From: Krasilnikovia cinnamomea
GTDB lineage: Bacteria; Actinomycetota; Actinomycetes; Mycobacteriales; Micromonosporaceae
NCBI RefSeq assembly: GCF_004217545.1
Contig: NZ_SHKY01000001.1
Span: 2,232,001 to 2,296,000 of the forward strand
DNA length: 64,000 bases
Reading direction: 5' to 3'
The notes beneath the pieces were generated by a model that saw nothing but the letters and a program-made list of their open reading frames with translations, had not been told where the DNA came from and ran no database searches. Of the stretch, positions 1-8,870 are shown piece by piece; positions within the stretch are counted from its first letter, which is position 1, and the number at the start of each line of letters is the position of its first letter. Position numbers and translations under genes: made by a program.

Positions 1-1732
1 CGCGAATCGCGGCGAGATCGCCGTCCGTGTCATCCGGGCCTGCAAGGACGCGGGCCTCACCAGTGTCGCCGGATACGCCGACCCCGACCGGGACGCGCCG
101 TTCGCACGGCTCGCCGACGAGGCGTACGCCTTGGACGGCACCACGGCCGCGGAGACGTATCTGCGCATCGACAAGCTGCTCGATATCGCGGCGCGCAGCG
201 GCGCCCACGCGGTGCACCCGGGCTACGGCTTCCTGTCGGAGAACGCCGAGTTCGCTCAGGCCGTACTCGATGCGGGGTTGATCTGGATCGGGCCGTCCCC
301 GCAGGCCATCCGCGATCTTGGCGACAAGGTCACCGCGCGGCACATCGCGCAGCGGGCGGGCGCGCCGCTGGTCGCGGGCACGCCGGAGCCGGTGGCCGAC
401 GCGGACGAGATCGTGGCGTTCGCGCGCGAGCACGGGCTGCCCATCGCGATCAAGGCGGCGTTCGGGGGCGGCGGGCGCGGCCTCAAGGTCGCCCGGACGA
501 TCGAGGAGATCCCCGGGCTCTTCGAGTCGGCGACCCGCGAGGCCGTGGCGGCGTTCGGGCGCGGCGAGTGCTTCGTCGAGCGCTACCTGGACCGGCCGCG
601 CCACGTCGAGGCGCAGGTGCTGGCCGACACGCACGGCAACGTCATCGTGGTCGGCACGCGGGACTGCTCGCTGCAGCGCCGCCATCAGAAGCTCGTCGAG
701 GAGGCGCCCGCGCCGTTCCTGTCCGACGCGCAGCGCGAGCAGATCCACTCCAGCGCCAAGGCGATCTGCCGCGAGGCCGGGTACCACGGCGCCGGCACCG
801 TGGAGTATCTGGTCGGCCAGGACGGGACCATCTCGTTCCTGGAGGTCAACACGCGGCTGCAGGTGGAGCACCCGGTCAGCGAGGAGACCGCGGGCGTCGA
901 TCTGGTGCGCGAGCAGTTCCGGATCGCCGCCGGTCAGCGGCTGCGCTTCACCTCCGACCCGCAGCCGCGCGGCCACTCGATCGAGTTCCGAATCAACGGC
1001 GAGGACGCGGGCCGCAACTTCCTCCCGGCACCCGGCACGGTCACCGCGCTGACCTGGCCTTCCGGCCCGGGCGTCCGGGTGGACGCGGGCGTCGAGGAGG
1101 GCACCGTCATCGGCGGCAACTTCGACTCCATGCTGGCCAAGATCATCGTGACCGGCGAGGACCGGGCCGAGGCCCTGGCCCGCGCCCGCCGCGCCCTGGA
1201 CGAGACCGTGATCGAGGGCATCGCCACCGTGCTGCCGTTCCACCGGCTCGTCGTCCGCGACGAGGCGTTCACCTCCGATCCGTTCACGGTGCACACGCGG
1301 TGGATCGAGACCGAGTGGGCGGGCGGAGTCGAGCCGGTCGCCCACGCGGCGCCCGGCGCCGAGGCGCCGGCCCGCGAGACCGTCGTGGTCGAGGTGGGCG
1401 GCAAGCGGCTCGAGGTCCGCCTGCCCGCCAACCTTTCCTCGGGTACGCCCACAGCAGGCGCCCCGCGTCCGACGGCTCGCCGGGGCGGCGCCCGCCAGCA
1501 GGCCCCGGCCGCCGGTGGCGCGGCCGCGCTCACGGCGCCGATGCAGGGCACGATCGTCAAGGTGGCGGCGCAGGACGGCGACACGGTGTCCGAGGGCGAC
1601 GTGATCGTGGTGGTCGAGGCGATGAAGATGGAGCAGCCGCTGCAGGCACACCGTTCGGGCACGGTGTCGGGGCTGGCCATCGAGGTCGGGGCCACGGTGA
1701 CCGCGGGCACCACCATCTGCACCATCGACTAG
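1..1732 (+). CDS. Acyl-CoA carboxylase alpha chain (biotin carboxylase + biotin carrier), 5' partial
   Basis: Biotin-dependent acetyl/propionyl-CoA carboxylase alpha subunit. It carboxylates its own biotin with ATP and bicarbonate; a separate carboxyltransferase beta subunit passes the CO2 to acyl-CoA for fatty acid or odd-chain metabolism. The frame is open from base 2 and begins inside the conserved start of the family ([14 protein letters not shown]), so only about seven residues and the start codon lie outside the window. Visible parts: the ATP-grasp glycine loop [10 protein letters not shown] near residue 156, the biotin carboxylase core to about residue 430, an Ala/Pro-rich linker, and a C-terminal biotinyl domain with EAMKME whose Lys (codon at 1625) would carry biotin. 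About 576 residues are present, close to full length for actinobacterial AccA proteins. The beta subunit is not in view, so the acyl-CoA substrate cannot be told. Confidence 0.95.
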   Translation, partial: ANRGEIAVRVIRACKDAGLTSVAGYADPDRDAPFARLADEAYALDGTTAAETYLRIDKLLDIAARSGAHAVHPGYGFLSENAEFAQAVLDAGLIWIGPSPQAIRDLGDKVTARHIAQRAGAPLVAGTPEPVADADEIVAFAREHGLPIAIKAAFGGGGRGLKVARTIEEIPGLFESATREAVAAFGRGECFVERYLDRPRHVEAQVLADTHGNVIVVGTRDCSLQRRHQKLVEEAPAPFLSDAQREQIHSSAKAICREAGYHGAGTVEYLVGQDGTISFLEVNTRLQVEHPVSEETAGVDLVREQFRIAAGQRLRFTSDPQPRGHSIEFRINGEDAGRNFLPAPGTVTALTWPSGPGVRVDAGVEEGTVIGGNFDSMLAKIIVTGEDRAEALARARRALDETVIEGIATVLPFHRLVVRDEAFTSDPFTVHTRWIETEWAGGVEPVAHAAPGAEAPARETVVVEVGGKRLEVRLPANLSSGTPTAGAPRPTARRGGARQQAPAAGGAAALTAPMQGTIVKVAAQDGDTVSEGDVIVVVEAMKMEQPLQAHRSGTVSGLAIEVGATVTAGTTICTID

Positions 1733-1802
1733 GTCGTGTTTCGGGGGTGACCCTCGTCCGAGCGCTGCGCCAATGGTTGGCACCAGCCGGCAAGCCGATC
1801 CC

Positions 1803-3264
1803 TCATCGCGCGGCGACAAGATCGCCGCGCTGGGCACACGGCAGCAGCATTCGGAACGTGGTGCCGACGCCGAGCTCCGACTCGACGCTGATGCCGCCGC
1901 CGAACTCCTTGACGATGCCGTACACGGTGGCCAGCCCGAGGCCGGTGCCCTTGTCTTTGGCCTTGGTTGTGAAGAACGGCTCGAAGATGTGCTCGGCCAC
2001 CTCGTTGGTCATGCCCGCACCGGTGTCCCGCACCACGAGCAGCGCGTGCCACCCCGGCCGCACGTCCGGAAAGGCAGGGTCGTCTTCCACCCGCGCCGTG
2101 CTCGCCTCGATCTCCACAGTGCCGCCGTCTGGCATGGCGTCGCGGGCGTTGACCACGAGATTGACCAGCACCTGTTCCAGCCGGCTGCGCTCCGCCTCGA
2201 TCAGCAGTGGCGTGGCGGCCGGGCGGGTTACCAACCTGACATGTTCGCCGACCACGTACGCCAGCAGGTCGCGAACCGATACGAGGACCGCGTTCAGGTC
2301 CACTGCTTCGACGTCGACGCTTTCGCCGCGCGCGAACAGCAGCAGCTGGCGGCAGAGCTGGCGGGCGCTGTCCGCAGCGCCGAGGACGCGGGCCAGGTCG
2401 GCCCGTACCTCCGCCTCGCGCGCCGCCGGGTCGCTGGCCAGCTCGGCCGCGCTGAGGATGACCGCTAGCAGGTTGTTGAAGTCGTGCGCCACGCCGCCGG
2501 CGAGCCGACCCAGGCTCTCCAGCCGCTCGGCCTGGGCCGACCGTTCCCGCAACAACCGCTCCCGCGCCTGCACCTTTCTTTCTCGCGGTGATGTCCTGGT
2601 GCGTTCCGCAGACTCCCACGATCGCCCCGGTGTGGTCGCGCAACGGCCCGACGTTCACCGAGACATCCACGTGGGTGCCGTCCTTGCGGACCCGCCGGGT
2701 TTCGAAGTTGTCGACTCGCTCGCCGCGGCCCAGCCGCCCGAGCGCCTCCAGCATGTGTGGGCCACGCCCGGGCATCGCCAGGGTGGTGATGCTGCGGCCG
2801 ATCATCTCCTTGGCGGTGTAGCCGTAGATGTGCTCCGCGCCCGGGCTCCACTCCGTGATCGTGCCGTCCAGCGCGGTGGTGACGATCGCGTCCTGCGACG
2901 AGCGGAAGATCTCCAGCAGCCTCCCACGGCTCGCCGCCGCCCGGTCCTCGGCGACCCGCAGGCTGTGCGCCAGACCGACGCACAGCCCCGTCATGACCAC
3001 GATGAGTACCAGCCGCTGCAGTTGAGGAGCGGTGAACCACAGGCCCTGCACCCAAGACACCAGCATTGCCAGCACCAGCGCGTAGCCACCGACGGCGGCT
3101 ACCGCCCGGGGCCGGGCCGACCCCGCCGCCAGACACGGTCCGACCCCGACCATGCCGAAGAACAGGGAACCCGGCGCCGTCATGAGTGCCACGACGGCGA
3201 GGACGGTGACCGTCACCGCGGCCACCGGGACCAACATGCGCGAGGTCAGAGCTTGGTCGAACAC
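1803..3264 (-). pseudogene. Membrane PAS sensor histidine kinase, split by a frameshift near 2574-2582
   Basis: Two frames together make one hybrid-type histidine kinase. The upstream part starts at a GTG (3264) behind a GGAGG site; it has about four hydrophobic segments in residues 1-95, then a PAS domain (SSQDAIVTT to HQDITARKK, about 110-230). The downstream part, in the next frame from about 2573, has the H-box (GGVAHDFNNLL), N-box (NLVVNARDAMPDGG), G1 (DTGAGM), F (FEPFFTTK) and G2 (GTGLGLATV). The join is a purine run (AGAAAGAAAGG on the coding strand) where one extra base shifts the frame; without it PAS and kinase read straight through. The PAS frame otherwise runs on as meaningless Arg/Gly-rich sequence to 1729. 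It may be a real mutation or a sequencing indel; a GTG at 2573 could also start a short soluble kinase. No response regulator is adjacent. Confidence 0.75.
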
Positions 3265-4213
3265 GCCGATCCCTCCGCCGACACCCGCTCAAGCTCTCGG
3301 AAATCACTGACACAGTACCGCCGGATACCCGACCAGAAGGTGGGAAAGGCCACAGGCGGAACGCTGTGGGCGGCAGGCGCGTCGCTGCGGGCTTGGGCCA
3401 CGAATCAGAACTTGCATACCGCTCAAGCAACTGCTCACGGACTGCTCACGCGGTCGTCGGCAACGGACGATCCCGGCTGCAATCCGCGCCAGTGGGGAGT
3501 GGCGTGAGCTGCGCAGGTGTACGCGGTTGACCAACAATCCGCAACGGCCGACAGGCACGGTCGCGCCCTACGGGTCGGAAGGAGATGTCATGCGACGAGG
3601 CTGGTGAAGGCTCGACGACGGGACAGAGTTCCGTACAGCAACCGACCGACCCTGCCGAACGAAGACGAACCGGTTAGGCGGGCGACTCGTGAGCTGCGGT
3701 TGGTGCCGCATCCACCTTCAGCGCCGGGATTTCCTCGTCATGGGGTTCGTCCGGGCTTCCGGGAGCTTGTGTCCTCGGCGAACGCGCAGGCGGCCGGGAT
3801 GACTGACCAGGACCCGGATGGGCGGGCCGCCGGTACGGGACCTACCGACGGCCCGTGGGCGCCGCATACCCGGACGCGCCGGATACGGGCGCGCGCCGCC
3901 CGCCACGCCGACAACGGGGACCCGGCGTCGCGAACGCATCAACCGTACGCGCCACCGGGACGATCACGTATCGGCAAACCGACTGCCCATCAGGCTCGAA
4001 CCGCCCGACATCGGGACGAAACCTACCCACTCAGGCCAGGTCGACAACGTACCGTGTCCGGCATCACGGGGTGGACCGGTCCGACCTGAGCGCATGCTGA
4101 GATCAGCACGCTCTCTCGCGGGTATCCCCGATGTACTGCACTGAGACGGTGTGTTGCCCTGAGACGTACTGCTCAGACGCCATGAGCCCGTGAGCCCCGA
4201 GGTGGCCGACCGC
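3265..4213. other. Stretch of about 950 bases with no credible gene
   Basis: Several frames stay open here (for example 3517-4089 and 3818-4144, plus strand), but their products are Arg/Pro/His-rich, match no family I recognise, and lack the strong third-position GC bias of the neighbours. A clear GGAAGGAG site at 3577-3584 precedes ATGs at 3585 and 3590, yet these open only 30- and 5-codon frames. The left part should hold the promoter of the sensor kinase (starts at 3264, minus); the right part that of the DedA gene. An 11-base-period direct repeat (CTGCTCACG at 3431 and 3442) and repeats of CTGAGACG before DedA are the only structures seen. Confidence 0.5.
4141..4179 (+). promoter_or_regulatory. 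Repeated CTGAGACG elements upstream of the DedA gene
   Basis: CTGAGACG occurs at 4141-4148 and 4159-4166, and the variant CTCAGACG at 4172-4179. The first and third are each preceded by ACTG. They sit 35-70 bases before the DedA start and could be an operator or activator site; no regulator gene is adjacent, so this is only a candidate. Confidence 0.25.
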
Positions 4214-5035
4214 ATGACCGATCTGTTGACCGCTGTGGCGACGCCGGCGTGGGCCTACCTTGCGCTCTTCGCGTTCCTCGCCGTCGACGCCATGGTGCCG
4301 GTCGTCCCGATTCAGGCCATCATGATCACCTCGGGCGCCCTCACCGTGTACGGCAATCTCAGCCTGCCCCTGGTCATCGCGGTCGGCGCGCTGGGGATGT
4401 TCACCGGCGACTCGATCGCCTTCGTGCTCGGCCGTACGGCGGGCGGCGGCCGGGTCGGTGACCGGCTGGCCGCCCTGCGCCGCCGGTGCGCCCCGCGCCA
4501 CGACGGGGTCCTGGGTGTGTCCCGGACCCGCCGGGCGGCCGCCCGGTTCACCCGGGGCCTGCGCCGGCCCGGCCCGCTCGTGCTGCTGCTGTGCCGGTTC
4601 GTGCCGGGCGGGCGGATGGCCGCGGGCTACCACGCCGGTCGTACCGGATACCCGATCAGGTTGTTCGTCGCCTATGACGGGGCGGCCGCGATCGGCTGGG
4701 CCACGTACGGCGGCCTGGTCGGGCACGTCGGCGGCACCGCCGTGACCCAGTCGGCGTGGCGGCTGTTCGCGGTGGCCGCCACCGCCGCGGTGATCTTCGG
4801 TACGGCAGGCTGGGTCCTCGCCGTGTTCGGCGGCCGCGACACCGACGACTTCGACGGCCCGACAGCCGACGAAGCCGCCGCAGACGTCAACGGACCCGGC
4901 ACCGGCCCGCACCGGGCAGCCGCCGGAGACATCGCCGGCGGCGAATCCCACGGCAGCGGTCCGGAGAGCAACCAGCGTCCGGTGCCCACCGACGACCCGC
5001 CAGCGCCGCCGAAGCGCCGAGCCCGGGTGCGCTGA
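4214..5035 (+). CDS. DedA/VTT-family integral membrane protein
   Basis: Member of the DedA (SNARE-associated/VTT) family, polytopic inner-membrane proteins linked in other bacteria to undecaprenyl-phosphate or phospholipid flipping and membrane homeostasis. About 273 residues. The N-terminal hydrophobic segment with the PVVPIQ re-entrant-like loop, the G-F-G-D-S-like segment (GMFTGDSIAFVLGR) and the family signature RFVPGGRMAAGYHAG are visible. Two more membrane segments follow, then a hydrophilic Asp/Gly/Pro-rich tail of about 65 residues ending in a basic cluster (PPKRRARVR). ATG 4214 is chosen as start, with GAGG 11 bases upstream; an in-frame GTG at 4190 would add eight residues. It converges on lpdA with a 35-base gap. 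The family is clear; the transported lipid cannot be told. Confidence 0.85.
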   Translation: MTDLLTAVATPAWAYLALFAFLAVDAMVPVVPIQAIMITSGALTVYGNLSLPLVIAVGALGMFTGDSIAFVLGRTAGGGRVGDRLAALRRRCAPRHDGVLGVSRTRRAAARFTRGLRRPGPLVLLLCRFVPGGRMAAGYHAGRTGYPIRLFVAYDGAAAIGWATYGGLVGHVGGTAVTQSAWRLFAVAATAAVIFGTAGWVLAVFGGRDTDDFDGPTADEAAADVNGPGTGPHRAAAGDIAGGESHGSGPESNQRPVPTDDPPAPPKRRARVR

Positions 5036-5070
5036 CCGGCGCTCAGCCCCTGCGCTCATCCGGCCGGAAG

Positions 5071-6471
5071 CTACTGCAGTTCGTGCTGCATCAGCTGGCG
5101 GGCCGCCTCGGCGATCGAGCCGGACAACGACGGGTAGATGGTGATCGTGTGGGCCAGTTGGTCCACGGTGAGGTTGTTCTCGATCGCCATCGTGATCGGC
5201 AGGATCAGCTCGCTGGCCTTGGGCGCCACCACCACCCCGCCGACGATCTGACCGGTGGCGGGGCGGCAGAACAGCTTCACGAAGCCGTCGCGCAGCCCGG
5301 CCATCTTCGCCCGCGCGTTGCCGGTCAGCGGCAGCATCACCTGGCGGGCGGGCACCTTGCCGGCGTCCACGTCGTTCTGCGAGACCCCGACCGTGGCCAG
5401 CTCCGGGTCGGTGAAGACGTTCGCGGAGACGGTACGCAGGCGCAGCGGCGCGACCGCCTCACCCATCGCGTGCCAGATCGCGATCCGGCCCTGCATCGCG
5501 GCGACGCTGGCCAGCGGCAGCACCCCGGTGCAGTCGCCCGCCGCGTAGATGCCGGGCACGTTGGTCCGCGACACCCGGTCCACGGTGACGTAGCCGCCGT
5601 CGGCGACGTCGACGCCGTACTCGCGCAGGCCGAGGTCGGCGGTGTTGGGAACGGCGCCGACCGCCATGAGGGCGTGTGAACCCTCGACGGTACGGCCGTC
5701 CGCCAGCGTCACCCGTACCCCGGAGCCGGTGTTGACGACCGCGTCGGCGCGGGACTGGTTGAGGATGGTCATGCCGCGCTCGCGGAAGACCCGCTCGATC
5801 GCCATGGCGGCGTCGGCGTCCTCGTGCGGCATGACCCGCTCCCGGCTGGAGACCAGGGTCACCCGTACGCCCATGGCCAGGTAGGCGCTGGCGAACTCGG
5901 CGCCGGTGACGCCGGAGCCGATCACGATCAGGTGTTCCGGCAGCTCGGTGAGGTCGTACAGCTGGCGCCAGTCGAGGATGCGCTCGCCGTCGGGCACGGC
6001 GGTGCGCAGCACCCGCGGGGTGGCCCCGGTGGCGATCAGCACGGTCGCGGCGTCGACCGCGTACGGTTGGCCGCCCGCGGGGGTGATGAGCACCTGGTGG
6101 GTGTGGCCGAGGGTGTCCTCGCCGAGCCGGGCCCGGCCGGTGACCACGTCCACCCCGGCCTTGATGAGCTTGGCCTGAATGTCGCCGGACTGGGCCAGGG
6201 CGAGGCTCTTGACCCGCTCGTTGACCGCCTTCGCGTCGACCGTGACGCCTTCCAGCCCGGCGGAGCGGACCCCGAACCGCTCGTTGTGCCGGTATCCGGT
6301 GACCACCTCGGAGCTGGCGATGAAGGTCTTCGACGGTACGCAGTCGGAGAGCACGCAGGCCCCACCGGCACCATCGGCCTCGACGAGCGTGACGTCCGCG
6401 TCGAGCTGGGCGGCGACCAGGGCGGCCTCGTAGCCACCGGGGCCCCCACCAATGATGACAATCCGGCTCAC
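5071..6471 (-). CDS. lpdA: LpdA-type NAD(P)H:quinone dehydrogenase (flavoprotein disulfide reductase family)
   Basis: 466 residues, FAD-dependent pyridine nucleotide-disulfide reductase fold: FAD-binding GGGPGGYEA at residues 8-16, active-site CVLSDC followed by VPSK near 39-48, NAD-binding GSGVTGAEFA near 180, second FAD motif YAAGDCTG near 310, and the dimerisation domain. The C-terminus reads YPSLSGS where dihydrolipoamide dehydrogenases have HPTLSEA, so the His/Glu base pair needed for lipoamide turnover is absent. This is the hallmark of the mycobacterial LpdA (Rv3303c) group, which reduces quinones and helps oxidative stress resistance. Unlike my recollection of Rv3303c, both active-site Cys are present. 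GTG start with GGAG four bases upstream. Divergent from the gene at 6562. Confidence 0.88.
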   Translation of the reverse strand: MSRIVIIGGGPGGYEAALVAAQLDADVTLVEADGAGGACVLSDCVPSKTFIASSEVVTGYRHNERFGVRSAGLEGVTVDAKAVNERVKSLALAQSGDIQAKLIKAGVDVVTGRARLGEDTLGHTHQVLITPAGGQPYAVDAATVLIATGATPRVLRTAVPDGERILDWRQLYDLTELPEHLIVIGSGVTGAEFASAYLAMGVRVTLVSSRERVMPHEDADAAMAIERVFRERGMTILNQSRADAVVNTGSGVRVTLADGRTVEGSHALMAVGAVPNTADLGLREYGVDVADGGYVTVDRVSRTNVPGIYAAGDCTGVLPLASVAAMQGRIAIWHAMGEAVAPLRLRTVSANVFTDPELATVGVSQNDVDAGKVPARQVMLPLTGNARAKMAGLRDGFVKLFCRPATGQIVGGVVVAPKASELILPITMAIENNLTVDQLAHTITIYPSLSGSIAEAARQLMQHELQ

Positions 6472-6548
6472 AGCACTCCAATCCTCGCAAAACTCACCCC
6501 GACGTGCCGTTACGCACCTTCGTATTCTCCCCTACCGGCGCAGCGGGC

Positions 6549-6554
6549 TATCGT
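6549..6554 (+). promoter_or_regulatory. TATCGT -10 element for a leaderless start at 6562
   Basis: TATCGT fits the actinobacterial -10 pattern TANNNT and ends seven bases before the GTG at 6562, so transcription would begin at the start codon. No Shine-Dalgarno sequence is present, which agrees with a leaderless mRNA. Confidence 0.45.
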
Positions 6555-6561
6555 CATCGCC

Positions 6562-7023
6562 GTGCGTCATTACGCCGCGTACGGCTCAAACCTCGACCCC
6601 GCCCGCATGCGGGCCTACTGCCCGCACTCGCCGATGGTCGGCGTGGGGTGGATAGAAGGCTGGCGCCTGACCTTCGCGGGTGAGGGGGACATGGGCTGGG
6701 AGGGCGCGGTCACCACGATTGTCGAGTCGCCCGGCGACCGGGTGTTCGTCGCCCTCTACGACGTGCACCAGTGGGACGCGGCGCAACTCGACGAGGTCGA
6801 GGGCGTCACCGCCGGGGCGTACCAGAAGGTCACCCTGCGGGTCTCGACGCTGGAGGGCGACGTCAGCGCCTGGGTGTACGTGTTCGCGGGCTACGAGGGC
6901 GGCATGCCGACCGCCTGGTACCTCTCCGAGATCGCCAACGCGGCCGAGAAGGCGGGCGCCCCCGACGACTACGTCGCCGACCTGCGCTCCCGCCCCACCC
7001 GCACCGCCTCTCCCGACGCCTGA
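6562..7023 (+). CDS. Gamma-glutamylcyclotransferase-like protein (AIG2/GGCT fold)
   Basis: 153 residues. The N-terminal AAYGSNLD is the glycine/serine loop of the gamma-glutamylcyclotransferase-like fold, and LDEVEGV near residues 76-82 carries the Glu that acts as general base in this family. Such enzymes release 5-oxoproline from gamma-glutamyl amines or peptides; actinobacteria use mycothiol rather than glutathione, so the substrate is open. The frame is open far upstream through lpdA in the opposite sense, but the conserved domain begins at GTG 6562, and a TANNNT hexamer seven bases before it supports a leaderless start. A bidirectional hairpin follows the stop. Confidence 0.85.
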   Translation: MRHYAAYGSNLDPARMRAYCPHSPMVGVGWIEGWRLTFAGEGDMGWEGAVTTIVESPGDRVFVALYDVHQWDAAQLDEVEGVTAGAYQKVTLRVSTLEGDVSAWVYVFAGYEGGMPTAWYLSEIANAAEKAGAPDDYVADLRSRPTRTASPDA

Positions 7024-7045
7024 CGCAAACCCCTCACCGATCTTG

Positions 7046-7078
7046 AAGGGTTCGGGTCAGCTGCGAACCCGAACTCTT
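7046..7078. terminator. Bidirectional hairpin terminator between convergent genes
   Basis: Arms 7046-7057 and 7067-7078 form a 12-bp stem with one G-U pair and a 9-base loop. It lies between the stops of the cyclotransferase-like gene (plus) and the GNAT gene (minus; its stop codon is in the right arm), so it can serve both. Confidence 0.6.
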
Positions 7079-8040
7079 CACGCCGCGGCCACGGTGCGCT
7101 GGTAGACGTCGGCCTCGTACAGGGGGCGCATGCCGACGGCGTAGTAGAGCCGCGCGGCCTGGGTCGGGTTGGCCAGATCCACGCCCAGCCCTGCCTCGAC
7201 GCGGCCCTTCGCGCCGTACACGGCGAAAGCGCGGCGCAGCAGCGCCGCACCCACCCCCCGCCGCCGGTACGGCCCGAGCACCGCGAGGTTCTTGACCCAC
7301 CCGCCGTTGTCCTCGGCGCCCTGATCGGAGCTCTGCAACACCCCGGCCCACTGCCCGTCGACCTCGCCCACGAACCACTCGTCGTACGCGACGCTGCTCG
7401 CGGCCGTCACCTGGGCCCGCCAGGTCTCGTAATCGGTCGCCGGGTGGTCGGTGTCCCCGAACGCCTCCTCGATCGTCGCGTGGAACCGGCGCATCTCCGC
7501 GTCGTCGTCCGGGCGCACCGGACGCACCGTCACCCCGGCCGGTGGCTCCGGCACCACGCGCTCGGTGCCGTCCAGCGCGATGGTCATCCGGGCGTTCCGC
7601 TTGAGGAACGTGAAACCGGCGGCCTCCAGGGTCGCGACCCAGGCCTTCTCCGTCGCGATGGCGCCCGCGCGCACCGTCATCGGGTCGTACCCGAAGTCGC
7701 GGGCCCGCTCGGCGACCCGGCCCAGCATCAGCTCCAGCAACGGGCGCAGCGCGGGCTCACCGCGGTCCGGCCAGACGTACACCTCGACGAAGTCGCGCTC
7801 GCCGCCGGTGTTGTTGTGCGGGTACGCCCAGCCCACGAGCTGCCCGGCCGCGTCGAGCGCCACCCAGCAGTCGCGGGCCATGTCGGTGTGCGGGGCGGTC
7901 AGCGCCTCCCGGACCTCCTCGGCGGTGAAATCGGGTTCGCCGATGGCCGCGAGGTCGCTGGCGTGCACCAGCGCCAGCAGCGCGGGGATGTCGTCCAGGG
8001 TCGGCCGGCGCGTCGTCCAGCCCTCGGGAAACTCGTTCAC
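7078..8040 (-). CDS. Double-GNAT N-acetyltransferase (MshD-like architecture)
   Basis: 320 residues with two GNAT acetyltransferase domains in tandem, roughly 8-150 and 165-320. The second keeps the acetyl-CoA pyrophosphate-binding motif (NLAVLGPYRRRGVGAALL, about 255-272) and a following GLGVDLANPTQAARLYYAVGM; the first is degenerate in this loop. This is the layout of mycothiol synthase MshD, but also of many uncharacterised actinobacterial acetyltransferases, and I see nothing that fixes the substrate. Start is the GTG at 8040, where the conserved region (NEFPEGWTTRRPT) begins; the frame stays open upstream only as low-complexity sequence. It follows the SCO6745-family gene by 44 bases and is probably the last gene of that operon. 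Confidence 0.8.
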   Translation of the reverse strand: MNEFPEGWTTRRPTLDDIPALLALVHASDLAAIGEPDFTAEEVREALTAPHTDMARDCWVALDAAGQLVGWAYPHNNTGGERDFVEVYVWPDRGEPALRPLLELMLGRVAERARDFGYDPMTVRAGAIATEKAWVATLEAAGFTFLKRNARMTIALDGTERVVPEPPAGVTVRPVRPDDDAEMRRFHATIEEAFGDTDHPATDYETWRAQVTAASSVAYDEWFVGEVDGQWAGVLQSSDQGAEDNGGWVKNLAVLGPYRRRGVGAALLRRAFAVYGAKGRVEAGLGVDLANPTQAARLYYAVGMRPLYEADVYQRTVAAA

Positions 8041-8084
8041 CGGCGCATCGGACCACGGCGGCGCCGCCGTGCCAACCGGTTTAT

Positions 8085-8870
8085 CTACCTGGCCAGGGCC
8101 TGCTGCGACGACTCCAGCAGCCCGATCAGCTCGATCCGCTCGGCGAGATCCAGCTCGGCGTACGCCTGCCCGGCGAGCGCGTCCGCCACCGACTCGGCCC
8201 ACATCAGCCGCCGCACGATCGGCCCGGCCGCCGGGTACGGCGGCTGCCACCCGAACGCCACGGCCCCCGTCTCCCCCTCGGGCCCCGCGATGATCGCCTG
8301 CAGCGGGGTGAGACCACTGGCCCGGACCGCCACCCCCTGCACGCTCAACCGGTGCTCGTGCAGCAGGTGCAGCGCCACCGCGGTCTGCGCGCCCGGCGAG
8401 GTGTCCGGCACCGGCATCGCCCGCCACGCGGCGAACAACGGCAGCCCCGCCGCGTCGGCCGCGTCCACCACCCGCCGGCTCAGCGTGAGCAGGCGGCCCA
8501 GCCGCGCGAACTCGCCGAGCTCCTCCACCCCCCACCTGCACAGCTCGTGCAGGTGCCAGGTGGCGACCTCGTGCGGCTCGGTCGTCTTGGCGGCCGCCTC
8601 CCAGCCGTCGGTCACCGCCTCGGGCGCGATGAAGCCGATCGCCGCTGCCGCGGTCTCCGGCTTGACGTCCCCGAGCGCCCCCGCCCGCGCGGACACGTGG
8701 TACGCCCACCCGGACAGTCCGAGCAGCCGCGCGCGGCGCAGCGTACGCGGTGATTCGGCGAACGCACCCACGAGCCCCGCGAGTCCCGGTCTGGCCGTGG
8801 CGGCTGCCTGTTCCGGAGTCACGTGCCCGATTGTGCTCCGCGTGACCGGTTCTGGAAAATGGTCGTTCAT
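8085..8870 (-). CDS. SCO6745-family protein of unknown function
   Basis: 261 residues, mostly helical and Ala/Leu-rich, no signal peptide or membrane segment. It matches my memory of the actinobacterial SCO6745 family: an N-terminal helical part followed by AWRAMPVPDTSPGAQTAVALHLLHEHR-type sequence with conserved GLxxxQAIIAGPEGE near residues 190-206. No enzymatic motif is recognised. Its ATG (8870) overlaps the stop of the upstream coiled-coil gene by four bases (ATGA), so the two are probably translationally coupled and may act together. Confidence 0.65.
   Translation of the reverse strand: MNDHFPEPVTRSTIGHVTPEQAAATARPGLAGLVGAFAESPRTLRRARLLGLSGWAYHVSARAGALGDVKPETAAAAIGFIAPEAVTDGWEAAAKTTEPHEVATWHLHELCRWGVEELGEFARLGRLLTLSRRVVDAADAAGLPLFAAWRAMPVPDTSPGAQTAVALHLLHEHRLSVQGVAVRASGLTPLQAIIAGPEGETGAVAFGWQPPYPAAGPIVRRLMWAESVADALAGQAYAELDLAERIELIGLLESSQQALAR

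Noticed and set aside
2565-2590. Programmed ribosomal frameshifting in the PAS kinase
   Set aside because: The needed shift is +1 at a purine run without the usual rare codon or stop that drives +1 shifting; an indel is the simpler reading.
568-3507. A 979-codon open frame across the carboxylase and sensor kinase genes
   Set aside because: Arg/Gly-rich shadow of two genes with clear motifs in other frames; no domain of its own.
3585-3677. 30-codon frame behind a good GGAAGGAG site
   Set aside because: The site directly abuts the ATG (no spacing) and the peptide is featureless; kept only as a remark in the description of the region.
3517-4089. 190-codon frame in the gene-poor stretch
   Set aside because: No ribosome site at its start, no family resemblance, composition unlike neighbouring genes.
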